64,000 nucleotides of DNA from Neobacillus paridis (GTDB lineage: Bacteria > Bacillota > Bacilli > Bacillales > Cytobacillaceae). A model generated the notes under the pieces. The model was not told the DNA's origin. It saw only the letters and a program-made list of their open reading frames with translations, and made no database searches. Shown here piece after piece: positions 18,154 through 27,053 of this stretch; position 1 is the first letter of the stretch; the number at the start of each line of letters is the position of its first letter. The stretch lies in the NCBI RefSeq assembly GCF_016765675.1, contig NZ_JAESWB010000362.1, positions 113,152 through 177,151 of the forward strand, given 5' to 3'. Both the position numbers and the translations under genes were made by a program.

Positions 18154-19236
18154 TTAATAATTCTTTCCTCTCGCATCGATTTTTAAGGAACCAATATGTT
18201 CCTCACCTCTGAAGGAGTAAATCGAATCATAAAGATTCGGAATCACACAACAGTGATTCGGGATGATTTCCACTTGATCTCCTACATGCAAGGTATGGAG
18301 CTTCGGATCATAGCTAAGATAACCGTGTTCTTCATTTAGCTTGAAGAGTTGAATATCTGGGTGGCTAACAAGCAATCCGTATGTATTTCCTCTACAAGAA
18401 AGGTCACTGGTTAGAGTTTTGGTACCGGCATCGATAGTCGCATAACCTGGCAGTGGTACACTAATTACAGTTGAACGGACTTTTAAGGCACAATCACTCT
18501 CTGTATACACCCCAACGTGAATGGCATTCATATCGCCAAAAATGTAGTTTCCTGCACGTGATTGGCTAATGCCCTCCAACTCTTCAGCATGAAAGGAAGA
18601 AACCGTGGAGCCGCCTGAAGTCACCGTCACTTCTATTCCATTTGCCTTAAGTAGTTCCTTGGCTTTTAGAAGAATTTGCGCCTCAAGTCGGGTTTCCTGT
18701 TTGATCTCTTCCTCAGTTTGACATCCGTAAATTTGCCCCACGTAAGTGAATACCCCAACCAATTGAATACCAGGTAATTTAATAATCTCCCGGGCAAAAT
18801 CTAACGTTGCCTGACCGGGTTGCACTCCGCCTCGATGACTACCACCATCAATTTCAATTAGCACTTCTATTTTCTTTCCGATGGTTTCACCCACTGTAGA
18901 TAAGCCTTCCGCTACTGGCAGACTATCGACTGTTGTTCTTATATCAATTTTTTTAGCCAGTTTTCCTAATCGATTCAATTTTTCTTCTCCAATGATTGGA
19001 TAAGCGATAAGAATCGGTTGAATTCCACCTTCGGCCATAACCTCTGCTTCAGATAACTTTGCACAAGTAATTCCTTTTGCACCATATTCTAATTGTTTTT
19101 TGGCCAACTCCACTGATTTATGAGATTTGATATGCGGCCAATGTTCGATCCCCTTGGAGTTCAAACGAGAAATCATATTTTTAATATTTTTTTCAACTTT
19201 GTCCAAATCAACATAAACATACGGTGTTGTAAACAT
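18154..19236 (-). CDS. Fold-type III PLP lyase (D-threonine aldolase / D-serine dehydratase-like)
   Basis: Alanine-racemase-type barrel enzyme of 360 residues. The PLP lysine is Lys37 in WPHIKSHKS (family pattern H-x-K-[TS]-H-K). The phosphate-binding and strand motifs EIDGGSHRGG and TVTSGGST follow. The C-terminal metal site is the His-x-Cys pair in IPNHCCVIPN, as in metal-activated D-serine dehydratases and D-threonine aldolases. Such enzymes act on D-configured beta-hydroxy amino acids, either splitting or dehydrating them. D-glucosaminate is chemically such a compound, and its dehydration gives 2-keto-3-deoxygluconate. The gene lies directly between the KDG kinase and an N-deacylase gene, which makes this reaction plausible. 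A strict D-threonine/D-serine role is the alternative. The start has AGGAGG about 12 nt upstream. Confidence 0.85.
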   Translation of the reverse strand: MFTTPYVYVDLDKVEKNIKNMISRLNSKGIEHWPHIKSHKSVELAKKQLEYGAKGITCAKLSEAEVMAEGGIQPILIAYPIIGEEKLNRLGKLAKKIDIRTTVDSLPVAEGLSTVGETIGKKIEVLIEIDGGSHRGGVQPGQATLDFAREIIKLPGIQLVGVFTYVGQIYGCQTEEEIKQETRLEAQILLKAKELLKANGIEVTVTSGGSTVSSFHAEELEGISQSRAGNYIFGDMNAIHVGVYTESDCALKVRSTVISVPLPGYATIDAGTKTLTSDLSCRGNTYGLLVSHPDIQLFKLNEEHGYLSYDPKLHTLHVGDQVEIIPNHCCVIPNLYDSIYSFRGEEHIGSLKIDARGKNY

Positions 19237-19324
19237 TCTCTTTCCTCCTTGATATTGAAGCTTTAGCAGATTGCCTATTAAATAAATTAGTTAGAAAAAC
19301 TCACCAAGCGTTGTTGCGGTTTTA

Positions 19325-20275
19325 TTAGCGTTCGATCGTTTCTGTTACCCCCAAGAAAGCTTGTACATCTTCGGCATATGGAAGACCTTCATTGTCCCCA
19401 TACACGCTGACGACCATCGCCCCAACCGCGTTCGCTATATGAAGCGCTTTCTCAAAGGGAATGCCTTTTAAAATACTTGTTATAAACCCTGCATCAAACC
19501 CATCTCCTGCACCAACCGTATCAACAACAGCCCGTGCCTTAATCGAAGGCGCAGTATATATTTGCTTTCCATCGAATCCAACAGAACCAGCAGCACCTTG
19601 CTTAATCGCGATCTTTGATATTCCAAATTCATGAAACTTTTGAAAATAGGTCTCTAAAGAGTTCGGGCCAAGGATGATTTCTGCCTCTTCATCACCGGTT
19701 AACAATATATCGACATCAGGTAGAAGTTGTTCGATATAATCTCTTGCTTCTTCTTTTGACCACATTTTAAGTCGAATGTTAGGATCAAAGGAGATCAATA
19801 AACCGGTTTTCTTGGCTAATTTAACAGCCTCTAAAATGATTTTTTTGTTATTAGCATTTATCGACGGGAATACCCCTGAAATATGCAACAGTTTTGCTTG
19901 TTTAAAATAATCCTCACTTAAATCTGCTTCACTCATGGTTAATGTTGGTGAATTATCACGATAATAAAAGGATCTGCTTGATCCATCAGCTAATATTTCG
20001 CGAAAATAAATAGAAGTAGGATATCCATCAACAAGGTCAACCTTTGAAGTATCTATACCTTCTCCTCTGGCATAACATAATATATGCCTTCCAAATTCAT
20101 CATTTCCTAGTTTACTAATCCAACCCGCTTTTAAGCCTAAACGAGAACAGCCAATCGCAAAGTTTAGTTCAGCACCACCCACTTTTCTTTCGAATGTGTT
20201 GGAAAATCGAAGAGGACCTTTAGACATAGGATTCATTGTGATCATTCCGTCCCCAATTGTGATGACATCTAACAA
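19325..20275 (-). CDS. kdgK: 2-keto-3-deoxygluconate kinase (PfkB family)
   Basis: Ribokinase-fold sugar kinase of 316 residues that phosphorylates KDG to KDPG with ATP. The N-terminal PfkB signature region is present (KVGGAELNFAIGCSRLGL, about 31-48) and the C-terminal signature is DTVGAGDGFDAGF (about 250-262), where the second Asp is the catalytic base. The KDPG aldolase encoded five genes downstream, the KdgR-type repressor divergently encoded, and the sugar-acid MFS carrier all support KDG as substrate rather than fructose or ribose. It is the first gene of the cluster. Its upstream region holds a near-consensus cre box and an AACGGTT operator motif. The start ATG follows GGGAGG by about 7 nt. 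Confidence 0.9.
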   Translation of the reverse strand: MLDVITIGDGMITMNPMSKGPLRFSNTFERKVGGAELNFAIGCSRLGLKAGWISKLGNDEFGRHILCYARGEGIDTSKVDLVDGYPTSIYFREILADGSSRSFYYRDNSPTLTMSEADLSEDYFKQAKLLHISGVFPSINANNKKIILEAVKLAKKTGLLISFDPNIRLKMWSKEEARDYIEQLLPDVDILLTGDEEAEIILGPNSLETYFQKFHEFGISKIAIKQGAAGSVGFDGKQIYTAPSIKARAVVDTVGAGDGFDAGFITSILKGIPFEKALHIANAVGAMVVSVYGDNEGLPYAEDVQAFLGVTETIER

Positions 20276-20337
20276 TTAATGAAAACCTCCCTTTAAACCC
20301 GCGGCTATTTAAACTACTAAATCGATTTATGGACTTA

Positions 20338-20351
20338 TTTTAACGCTTTCA
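20338..20351 (-). promoter_or_regulatory. Candidate cre (CcpA) box before kdgK
   Basis: On the minus strand TGAAAGCGTTAAAA matches the cre consensus TGWAANCGNTNWCA at 13 of 14 positions. It is 63 bp upstream of the kdgK start, beside the AACGGTT motif, consistent with glucose repression. Confidence 0.6.
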
Positions 20352-20354
20352 GAT

Positions 20355-20499
20355 AACGGTTACAATAAAAATATTTAAAAATTTATTAAAAATAACTGAT
20401 TCCAGCACAATTTTGTGTGCTTTTCATCAAAAATCGGATTAAAAATACTCTCCTTCGACAAAATGGTTTCGGTTTCTTGTATAATTTAATAAAACGGTT
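20355..20499. promoter_or_regulatory. AACGGTT operator motifs in the kdgR-kdgK divergent region
   Basis: AACGGTT occurs at 20355-20361 (within palindrome TAACGGTTA), at 20493-20499 just after a TATAAT -10-like box (20480-20485), and again at 20749-20755 inside the first codons of kdgR. The arrangement fits binding by the LacI-type regulator at both promoters. The remaining 459-bp gap contains no convincing gene. Confidence 0.55.
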
Positions 20500-20734
20500 T
20501 AGTATTGATAAAGTCTATGACCACAACAAATGGACAAGCAGAAATTACACATTACACAAATCTTTACTAGATGATGGATATGTATTAACTAGTTCTATAT
20601 TATAATAGAGGAAAGAAATTGAGCATGAAAAGGATGCTGGAAATTACTTAATCTACAGGTGATGATTAGTACTACAACTGAATGGTATATGGAAGATTTG
20701 CTATCAAGATCTTCATCATAACGGAGGAATTATT

Positions 20735-21745
20735 ATGAAAGAGGCTAAAACGGTTACAATTGAAGATGTTGCTAACGCTGCAGGGGTTTCCAAAAGCACT
20801 GTTTCTCAGTTTTTAAATAAAAGATATGAATATATGAGCAAAAGTACTCGCGAAAAAATAGAAAAAGTAGTGGAAGAATTGCAATTTCAGCCAAATCATT
20901 TTGCTAGAAACTTAAAAAGTCGGAAAACAAAGATGGTCGGGATAATTGTTGCTAACATACGCCACGTTTTTTCTACAGAAATTATTAGGATCGTTGAACA
21001 ATCGCTTCAAGAACAAGGGATACACGTCATCATATGTAATGCAGATGACAATCCTGAAAAAGAAGTAGCCTATATCAATCTACTTGCGGCAAGAAATGTT
21101 GATGGTTTAATTATTTTTCCAACCGGTGCTAATTATTCTGAATATAGCCGTTTAATCGATAATAAAATTCCAGTCGTATTTATCGATAGAAAAATTGAAG
21201 GGATCCTGGCAGATACCGTAATGCTTGATAACGAAGCTGCCTCTTTCTTAGCTGTTTCAACGCTGGTTAAAAGCAATAGGGATCGTATTGCAATGCTGAC
21301 ATTACCGCTTACAAATAATCTTTCTCCGCGGTTAGAAAGGATTGAAGGATATAAAAAAGCATTATCCTTTTTTAAAATTGACTATCGTGAAGAATTAGTA
21401 AGCGCTTGCCCTCTTATTAATATAAAAGAGGAATTAACTCGTTTATTTGAATCTGATATAAAACCTAATGGAATAATTGCAGGTAACGACCTTATTCTTA
21501 AGGAAGCTCTTAGCTTTTTAAAGGAGCAAAAAATTTCTATACCCGACGAAGTGGCTATAATTGGAATTGATGATGTGTCCTATGCTGATATTTATCATCC
21601 TGCCCTTACAACGATCGCTCAGCCAACAAAGGAAATGGGTTTAAAGGCAGCAGAAATTATACTTGAAAGAATAAAAGAGAATACACAGAAGGTGCCGGTA
21701 GTTTATCGTTTTTCTCCAGAATTAAAAATACGTGAGTCTTGTTAA
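20735..21745 (+). CDS. kdgR: LacI-family repressor, KdgR type
   Basis: DNA-binding repressor of 336 residues. The LacI helix-turn-helix and hinge are at residues about 5-60 (TIEDVANAAGVSKSTVSQFL, then the KdgR-like RYEYMSKSTREKI). A periplasmic-binding-protein fold follows for the effector (about 62-332; IDRKIEG, GIDDVSYADI, TTIAQPTKEMG). The helix text with RYEYMS is typical of Bacillus KdgR proteins, whose effector is KDG or KDPG; this recognition is from memory. It is divergent from kdgK and separated from it by an operator-rich region. The start has GGAGGAATTATT in front. The G+C content is visibly lower here than in flanking genes, with AAA/ATT-rich codons, which may indicate later acquisition of the cluster. 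Confidence 0.82.
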   Translation: MKEAKTVTIEDVANAAGVSKSTVSQFLNKRYEYMSKSTREKIEKVVEELQFQPNHFARNLKSRKTKMVGIIVANIRHVFSTEIIRIVEQSLQEQGIHVIICNADDNPEKEVAYINLLAARNVDGLIIFPTGANYSEYSRLIDNKIPVVFIDRKIEGILADTVMLDNEAASFLAVSTLVKSNRDRIAMLTLPLTNNLSPRLERIEGYKKALSFFKIDYREELVSACPLINIKEELTRLFESDIKPNGIIAGNDLILKEALSFLKEQKISIPDEVAIIGIDDVSYADIYHPALTTIAQPTKEMGLKAAEIILERIKENTQKVPVVYRFSPELKIRESC

Positions 21746-21970
21746 CAAGTAAACTATGGAAATTGCCTTGTCATTATTGAGTTGAAGAGATATTACCTTT
21801 CGAAGATTACTATCTAAAAATTAATTTGACCAATATTTTTACCACTTCTAAATATAGAAGTTTAGTATTCATACAACATTTCTCATATAATTTAGTAACT
21901 TTCATACTGTGCACATTATTCATATTTTCATACATGCCTCAAAAGATTAGCATATATGGTGATAAAGATG

Positions 21971-21999
21971 CCGCCTTCGAATAATGAAGGTGGTTTTTT
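21971..21999 (+). terminator. Rho-independent terminator downstream of kdgR
   Basis: CCGCCTTC-GAATAAT-GAAGGTGG followed by six T. It is about 225 bp after the kdgR stop codon; the intervening A+T-rich DNA holds no gene. Confidence 0.85.
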
Positions 22000-22179
22000 A
22001 ATGCTTTTGACTTTCTCACCACAGCCTCACGCATTTCTGCCACGCCCATTCATTCACCATATCCCCCATTTGCCGATAATGGTTTAAATGAGGGGAATAA
22101 TGTAAATACTGGGGTGTGGTCGACTTGCCGGGGTGTTTGCCGATATTCTCCCGTACCATATTCCAAATCGCAGATTAAT

Positions 22180-22302
22180 GAAAACCCGCCGATTGGCGAG
22201 TCCTTAAGGCCGGGGCATGAGGTGTAGTTGAATTTATGCGTCAGGAAAGTCTAAAAAAGTCTAAATTTGAGTAAATAATTTAGACTTCCCTGGTAGCTAA
22301 AC
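22180..22302 (+). repeat. Dispersed hairpin element, copy 2 (near full length)
   Basis: Starts GAAAACCCGCCGATTGGCGAG (first 20 nt shared with other copies) and carries the TCCTTAAGG block and TTGAATTTATGCG. It ends with a second hairpin, GTCTAAAT/ATTTAGAC, and TAGCTAAAC. It lies in the 618-bp gap between kdgR and the ger operon. Confidence 0.85.
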
Positions 22303-22363
22303 AAACGGCAATGTTATAAAGATCGTGACAAGTTTAAGGATGCAATGAATTGGGGTGATGTAG

Positions 22364-23944
22364 TTGGGTTTGTTTAAAAGATTGAAAAAAAGAAAATTAA
22401 CCGGATTGAAGGAGCCCATTCAAAAGCCGGGGACGAATCCATCGTCTCTTTCATTGCAGGATTCACTTAGCGCGAATTTACAAACAAATGAGCAGTTCTT
22501 TCAATCGGTTTACCACAATTGTGCAGATGTGGTGTATCGTCATTTTTCCATTGCCGGTAAAATGAAAGCTCTCCTGATCTATATTGAAGGCATGTCTAAT
22601 ATTGAAGAAATGGATAAAAGCGTCCTGTCACCACTCATGCAGCAAACACCCGCCGAGTTAGAAAATTTGCATGCAATCATGGAACAAAGCATAACCGTTT
22701 CCAGTATAAAAGAAAACAAGACGTTTGCTGAAGTAGCGGAACAAATCTCAACGGGCAACCCTGTCATCCTTGTAGATCAATATTCCATAGCCATTTCTGT
22801 CGGTTTGTCCAAATGGGAAAAACGAGCGATTGAAGAACCGTTGTCTGAATCAGTCGTTCGCGGCTCACGGGAAGGTTTTACGGAAACGATTGCTGTCAAT
22901 ACTTCGCTTTTACGAAGGAGAATTAAAAGTCCCCAGCTTAAAATGATTTCGATGAACATTGGACGGCAAACACAGACGAAAGTAATCGTCGCCTATATGG
23001 ACGGGCTGGCAGATACCACCCTGGTAGAGGAAGCTAAGAGTCGCTTGCAACGGATTCAGATTGATGGCATCTTGGAAAGCGGGTATATCGAAGAATTCAT
23101 TGAAGACCATCCATACTCCCCTTTTCCGCAAATATTGAACACCGAACGTCCGGATGTGGCTGCGGCTAATCTCCTGGAAGGACGGATTGTGATATTGGTA
23201 GACGGAACGCCTTTTGTCATCATTGTTCCGACATCACTCTATTCGCTGCTTCAAGCCTCCGAGGATTATTATCAACGGTTCATGATTGGCACATTAATTC
23301 GTTGGCTGCGTTATGGATTTCTCGTGATGGCCTTGTTGCTGCCCTCTGGGTATGTAGCCGTCCTTACCTATCATCAAGAGATGGTGCCCACCACTCTTCT
23401 GCTCAGTTTTGCCAAGTCAAGGGAACTGATTCCCTTTCCCGCGTTGGTCGAGGCATTGATTATGGAAATCACCTTCGAAGCATTACGGGAAGCGGGAATC
23501 CGGCTTCCTAAGCAAGTTGGTTCTGCTGTCAGCATCGTCGGGGCACTTGTCATCGGGCAAGCAGCCGTATCCGCAGGCCTTGTTTCCGCGCCCATGGTTA
23601 TGGTTGTGGCGATTACGGGAATTGCTTCGTTCACAATACCACGCTACAACGCCGCTATCGCCATCAGAATGCTGCGTTTTCCGATCATGCTCCTGGCGGG
23701 GACGTTAGGACTGCTGGGAATTATGCTTGGACTGATTGCCATTATTGTCCATTTAAGCACCGTGCGCTCCTTTGGCTTGCCTTATTTATCGCCAATGGGT
23801 CCAATGAGAGCGAGCGAAATGAAGGATGTCATGTTCCGGGCGCCGTGGTGGGCACTGCGCAAACGGCCCCGTTTAACAGGGGATTACAATCAAAATCGGC
23901 AGCCACCGGGGCAAAAACCAGACCCATCCAAAGGTACGGAGTAG
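22364..23944 (+). CDS. Spore germinant receptor subunit A (GerAA/GerKA family)
   Basis: Inner-membrane subunit of a GerA-type nutrient receptor, 526 residues with a TTG start behind GGGGTGATG. The hydrophilic N-terminal domain (about 1-290) carries the family motif PYSPFPQILNTERPDVAA (about 248-265). The C-terminal part has five or so hydrophobic helices (about 305-475), and a short basic Pro-rich tail follows. GerA-type receptors form complexes of A, B and C (and often D) subunits in the spore membrane and open ion channels on sensing nutrients. Genes for all four subunits follow in order. The germinant cannot be inferred. Expression is expected in the forespore under sigma-G, but I did not identify a convincing promoter. 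Confidence 0.93.
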   Translation: MGLFKRLKKRKLTGLKEPIQKPGTNPSSLSLQDSLSANLQTNEQFFQSVYHNCADVVYRHFSIAGKMKALLIYIEGMSNIEEMDKSVLSPLMQQTPAELENLHAIMEQSITVSSIKENKTFAEVAEQISTGNPVILVDQYSIAISVGLSKWEKRAIEEPLSESVVRGSREGFTETIAVNTSLLRRRIKSPQLKMISMNIGRQTQTKVIVAYMDGLADTTLVEEAKSRLQRIQIDGILESGYIEEFIEDHPYSPFPQILNTERPDVAAANLLEGRIVILVDGTPFVIIVPTSLYSLLQASEDYYQRFMIGTLIRWLRYGFLVMALLLPSGYVAVLTYHQEMVPTTLLLSFAKSRELIPFPALVEALIMEITFEALREAGIRLPKQVGSAVSIVGALVIGQAAVSAGLVSAPMVMVVAITGIASFTIPRYNAAIAIRMLRFPIMLLAGTLGLLGIMLGLIAIIVHLSTVRSFGLPYLSPMGPMRASEMKDVMFRAPWWALRKRPRLTGDYNQNRQPPGQKPDPSKGTE

Positions 23945-23955
23945 GTGTTATCACA

Positions 23956-25062
23956 ATGATTGAAAAAGGGAAAATATCTGCCTTTCAGCTGGCGCTGATG
24001 ATGAATCCGACCATTTTTGCGACAGCCTTATTATTAGTTCCGGCGATTACAGCCAAACACGCTGAACAAGATTTGTGGCTATCACCGATTTGGGCAGCTA
24101 TTAGCGGCTTGTTAACGGTCTATATCTCCTGTAAATTAAATAAATTCTATCCTGAAAAAAGTCTTATTCAATATAGCGAGCAAATCCTGGGGAAAATAGC
24201 AGGAAAAATTTTGGGGCTGATCTTCTTGCTTTATTTTCTCCACCTGAATGGGATTATCGTCCGGGAATACGGTGAGTTTGTCGTTGGCACTTTTCTTAAC
24301 ACCACACCGATGAATGTGGTGATGGGTTCGATGCTCCTTGTTTGCGCCCTTGCCGTTTACGGCGGAATTGAGGCAATCGGTAGATCTTCACAAATAATCG
24401 TACCGGTCGTAAGTTTGCTTTTTTTAGTTATGACCTTATTACTCGTCAAAGATCTTGATCCGAAAAAATTATTACCCGTAATGGAGAATGGAATCATGCC
24501 CTCTTTCATGGGCTCGATTGTCCCCTCAGCCTGGTTCAGTGAGTTCATCCTGATGGCGTTTGTCCTACCGTTATTAAAAGATTCCGGAAAAGCGATGAAA
24601 TGGGGCGTGCTTTCCGTTCTAAGTGTCATGTTCCTGTTAGTCATAACGAACCTGTCCACCTATATGCTTCTAGGCAAGCTGACCATAAAGGATACCTATC
24701 CGGTCATGGTTGCCGTCCGCTACATCAGTATTGCTGACTTTTTGGAGCATCTTGAAGCCATCGTTATGGCCATTTGGGTGTCCGGAACTTTTATAAAAAT
24801 TTCCATGTTTTATTACAGCACTGTTCTTGGGATGGCTCAGTGGCTCAGCCTATCTGATTATCGCCCGATTGTTTTGCCAATCGGGTTTCTTATACTGGTG
24901 CTCGGCCATTGGGCAGCTCCCAATCTGCAATCATTAGCGCACTTTCTAGGAACATCGGGGGCTTTTTATATGTTAACGCTCCAGCTGGGGATTCCGGTTG
25001 TGCTGCTATGCATCGCTTGGATCCAACAGAAGTTTCAACAGAAAAAGGATGGAGGCCAATGA
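23956..25062 (+). CDS. Spore germinant receptor subunit B (GerAB family)
   Basis: Ten-helix membrane protein of the APC superfamily, 368 residues, forming the nutrient-binding subunit of the germinant receptor. The start is the ATG at 23956 behind GTAGGTG, 11 nt after the A-subunit stop; a longer in-frame ORF that overlaps the A gene is not used. The N-terminal helix-1 region KISAFQLALMMNPTIFATALLLVP resembles the unwound substrate helix of amino acid carriers. The Tyr- and Gly-rich blocks VREYGEFVVGTFL and AVYGGIEAIGRSSQII are typical of the family. The stop codon overlaps the C-subunit start (ATGA), so the subunits are translationally coupled. Confidence 0.92.
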   Translation: MIEKGKISAFQLALMMNPTIFATALLLVPAITAKHAEQDLWLSPIWAAISGLLTVYISCKLNKFYPEKSLIQYSEQILGKIAGKILGLIFLLYFLHLNGIIVREYGEFVVGTFLNTTPMNVVMGSMLLVCALAVYGGIEAIGRSSQIIVPVVSLLFLVMTLLLVKDLDPKKLLPVMENGIMPSFMGSIVPSAWFSEFILMAFVLPLLKDSGKAMKWGVLSVLSVMFLLVITNLSTYMLLGKLTIKDTYPVMVAVRYISIADFLEHLEAIVMAIWVSGTFIKISMFYYSTVLGMAQWLSLSDYRPIVLPIGFLILVLGHWAAPNLQSLAHFLGTSGAFYMLTLQLGIPVVLLCIAWIQQKFQQKKDGGQ

Positions 25063-26276
25063 GAGCGATTACCTTTTTTACAAAATTAAATATCTTGCTG
25101 CAAATCTCTTCCCTTCTCCTGCCTGTTACCCTTCTTACAGGCTGCTGGGACAGAAAAGAATTGAATGATATGGCGATTATTACGGCGGCTGGCATTGATA
25201 AAAAAACAGAATCGACGATTGAATTAAGTGTGATTGTCTATATTCCGAAAAACGCCGGTGTGGGAGAAGAAATGGGCGGCGGCAACGGCGGTCAAGGTCA
25301 GCAAGTATTAGTCCGTTCAGCTGAAGGCATCTCGATTGCGGAGGCGATCTCGATGCTACAACAGGAATTCCCCCGTCATTTATTTTGGGGGCATAATGAG
25401 GTGTTTGTGATCGATGAGGAGTTGGCCAGAGACGAAGATCTTCGCCCTACCATCGATTTTATCATGCGCCATCCACAAACACGTGAACGTTCTCACATAT
25501 TTATCAGCAAACAAAAGGTGAAAAACATATTTAGCCTTAATCCACCATTAGAGCGGGATTTGGCAGAAGTCTTGCGGAATTTGGCAGGCTTAAAGATTGG
25601 CGTGGATATCACGTTGAAAGATCTCGCGGAAATGCTCATCGGGGAAAGTGGAACCGCCGCTTTGCCTTACATCGATATATTATCTCCGCCGGAAAGTCAA
25701 GATAAAAAGCAAACGATCGCCGATATTATTGGAACAGCCGTTTTGAAAAATGGAAAAATGATTGGTTCGATCGATGCCTCGACAACAAGGGGATTACTAT
25801 GGCTGAGAAATGAAATCGAATTAGCCGTTGTAACGGTAAAGCCGGACAATACGGAAGGATACGTTTCAATGCAACTGCTGCGGGCCTACTCTAGGCTGAT
25901 TCCTAAAATTGAAAATGGAAAATGGAAAATCACCATGCAAGCCAAAACAGAAGATGACCTTATTCAAAATGGGACAACCCTTAATACTGGAAATCCGCAA
26001 ACGATTCACAGGCTGGAACAAGACTTAAAGGCAGATATTGATAATAAAGTGAAGGAAGCTTTAAAGCAGGTTCAGCACGAGATGAATGCCGATATTTTTG
26101 GCTTTGCCGAAGCCTTCCACCGTGCTTACCCCAATGTCTGGAAAAAATACAAACAGAATTGGGATGATATTTTTCCAACGGTTGAAGTAACGCTTGAGAC
26201 AACAGCGAAAATCCGCAGACCGGGAATCGTCACCGAACCTGGTGCTTATCCGGAACAAGAGGTGAAAACGGAATGA
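25059..26276 (+). CDS. Spore germinant receptor subunit C (GerAC family lipoprotein)
   Basis: Lipoprotein of 405 residues. It has a signal peptide with lipobox LLTGC (Cys about 29), followed at once by the family start WDRKELNDMAIITAAGID. The start ATG at 25059 lies behind GGATGGAGG and overlaps the B-subunit stop by 4 nt. GerAC proteins are anchored on the outer face of the spore inner membrane and are needed for receptor function. The C-terminal domain contains the KEALKQVQHEMNADIFGFAEAF helix common to the family, in which the aspartate/phenylalanine pattern is conserved. The protein is full length; nothing looks damaged. Its last codon overlaps the small D gene. Confidence 0.93.
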   Translation: MRAITFFTKLNILLQISSLLLPVTLLTGCWDRKELNDMAIITAAGIDKKTESTIELSVIVYIPKNAGVGEEMGGGNGGQGQQVLVRSAEGISIAEAISMLQQEFPRHLFWGHNEVFVIDEELARDEDLRPTIDFIMRHPQTRERSHIFISKQKVKNIFSLNPPLERDLAEVLRNLAGLKIGVDITLKDLAEMLIGESGTAALPYIDILSPPESQDKKQTIADIIGTAVLKNGKMIGSIDASTTRGLLWLRNEIELAVVTVKPDNTEGYVSMQLLRAYSRLIPKIENGKWKITMQAKTEDDLIQNGTTLNTGNPQTIHRLEQDLKADIDNKVKEALKQVQHEMNADIFGFAEAFHRAYPNVWKKYKQNWDDIFPTVEVTLETTAKIRRPGIVTEPGAYPEQEVKTE

Positions 26277-26500
26277 AGTGGGCTGCGGTACTAGGGATTA
26301 CGTTCATTTTCGTTTGCATGGCATTATTTGAATGGCCGAAGCTTGGGCGGGGATCGAAAAAGGAAAAAATTATTTTCCTTTCGCTATCTGTAATCGGCTG
26401 GTTCCTTGGAAGCATGCTTGTTTTCTTTCCTAATCCGCCTGGTCCGACAGAGCTGATGGACGGAATCTTTAAACCTTTGGGGAAACTGCTGGAGAAATGA
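26273..26500 (+). CDS. Small germinant receptor D-type subunit (two helices)
   Basis: 75-residue membrane protein with two hydrophobic helices (about 4-20 and 33-52) joined by a short basic loop (GRGSKKEK). Its start overlaps the C-subunit stop (ATGA), so it belongs to the ger operon. Small two-helix proteins encoded at the end of many ger operons have been described as D subunits that modulate receptor activity; size, topology and position fit. The C-terminal tail PNPPGPTELMDGIFKPL is probably exposed. Confidence 0.75.
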   Translation: MKWAAVLGITFIFVCMALFEWPKLGRGSKKEKIIFLSLSVIGWFLGSMLVFFPNPPGPTELMDGIFKPLGKLLEK

Positions 26501-26569
26501 GTGACAGGGTCCAGTGGGTTCCGGTAAAATTCCAATAGTTTGTATAAAATCAATCAGCCCTGAAAAAAG

Positions 26570-26612
26570 GAGCCAACACTTTAGACGAGGTCTAATTTGT
26601 TGGTTCTTTTTT
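26570..26612 (+). terminator. Terminator of the ger operon
   Basis: GAGCCAAC (26570-26577) pairs with GTTGGTTC (26599-26606). An inner TTAGAC/GTCTAA stem and six T follow. It lies 70 bp after the D-subunit stop. Confidence 0.92.
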
Positions 26613-26667
26613 AGTTTTTCATTGTTTTCGGCACAATAATAGTGTACGATGCATAGTATAGAGCAAA

Positions 26668-26686
26668 TACTGTATCATCTACAGTA
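26668..26686 (+). promoter_or_regulatory. PadR operator
   Basis: TACTGTA-TCATC-TACAGTA, a perfect 7-bp inverted repeat located 20 bp before the PadR start codon and just after a -10-like TAGTAT (26654-26659). It is the expected position for autorepression. Confidence 0.65.
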
Positions 26687-26705
26687 ATGGAAATGAGGTG
26701 GGGGA

Positions 26706-27053
26706 ATGAGTCAATTATTGCAGTCATTAACAACCGAGCTTAGGAGAGGAACATTGACATTAGCGGTATTAAGTCAGTTGCGGACCCCACAATACGGCTA
26801 TTCACTTGTTCAGTTATTGGAGGGATCGGGAATTACCATCGATCAAAGCACCCTGTATCCACTGCTTCGCCGTTTAGAAAAACAGGAGCTGGTGACGAGC
26901 AGCTGGGATACATCCGAGAGCAGACCCCGCAAGTACTATGTTTTAAGCGATTATGGGGTAGAGATTTTTTTACAATTAAAAAAGGAGTGGCTGAAGAACT
27001 CGCAACAGCTATATAGCCTATTAAAGGGAGAGGAAGAAGATGAACCTAATTGA
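26706..27053 (+). CDS. PadR-family transcription regulator
   Basis: Winged-helix repressor of 115 residues with the typical start (ELRRGTLTLAVLSQL), the recognition region GYSLVQLLEGSGITIDQSTLYPLLRRLEKQELV and the wing SRPRKYYVLSDYG. Such small PadR proteins usually control a membrane protein encoded with them. Here the next gene overlaps its 3' end by 14 nt and encodes a HAAS-domain membrane protein. The start has GAGGTGGGGG in front, and a perfect palindrome lies in the promoter. Confidence 0.9.
   Translation: MSQLLQSLTTELRRGTLTLAVLSQLRTPQYGYSLVQLLEGSGITIDQSTLYPLLRRLEKQELVTSSWDTSESRPRKYYVLSDYGVEIFLQLKKEWLKNSQQLYSLLKGEEEDEPN

Noticed and set aside
20417..20605. 62-codon frame upstream of kdgR
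   Set aside because: No ribosome site or family match; it overlaps the predicted promoter and operator of kdgR.
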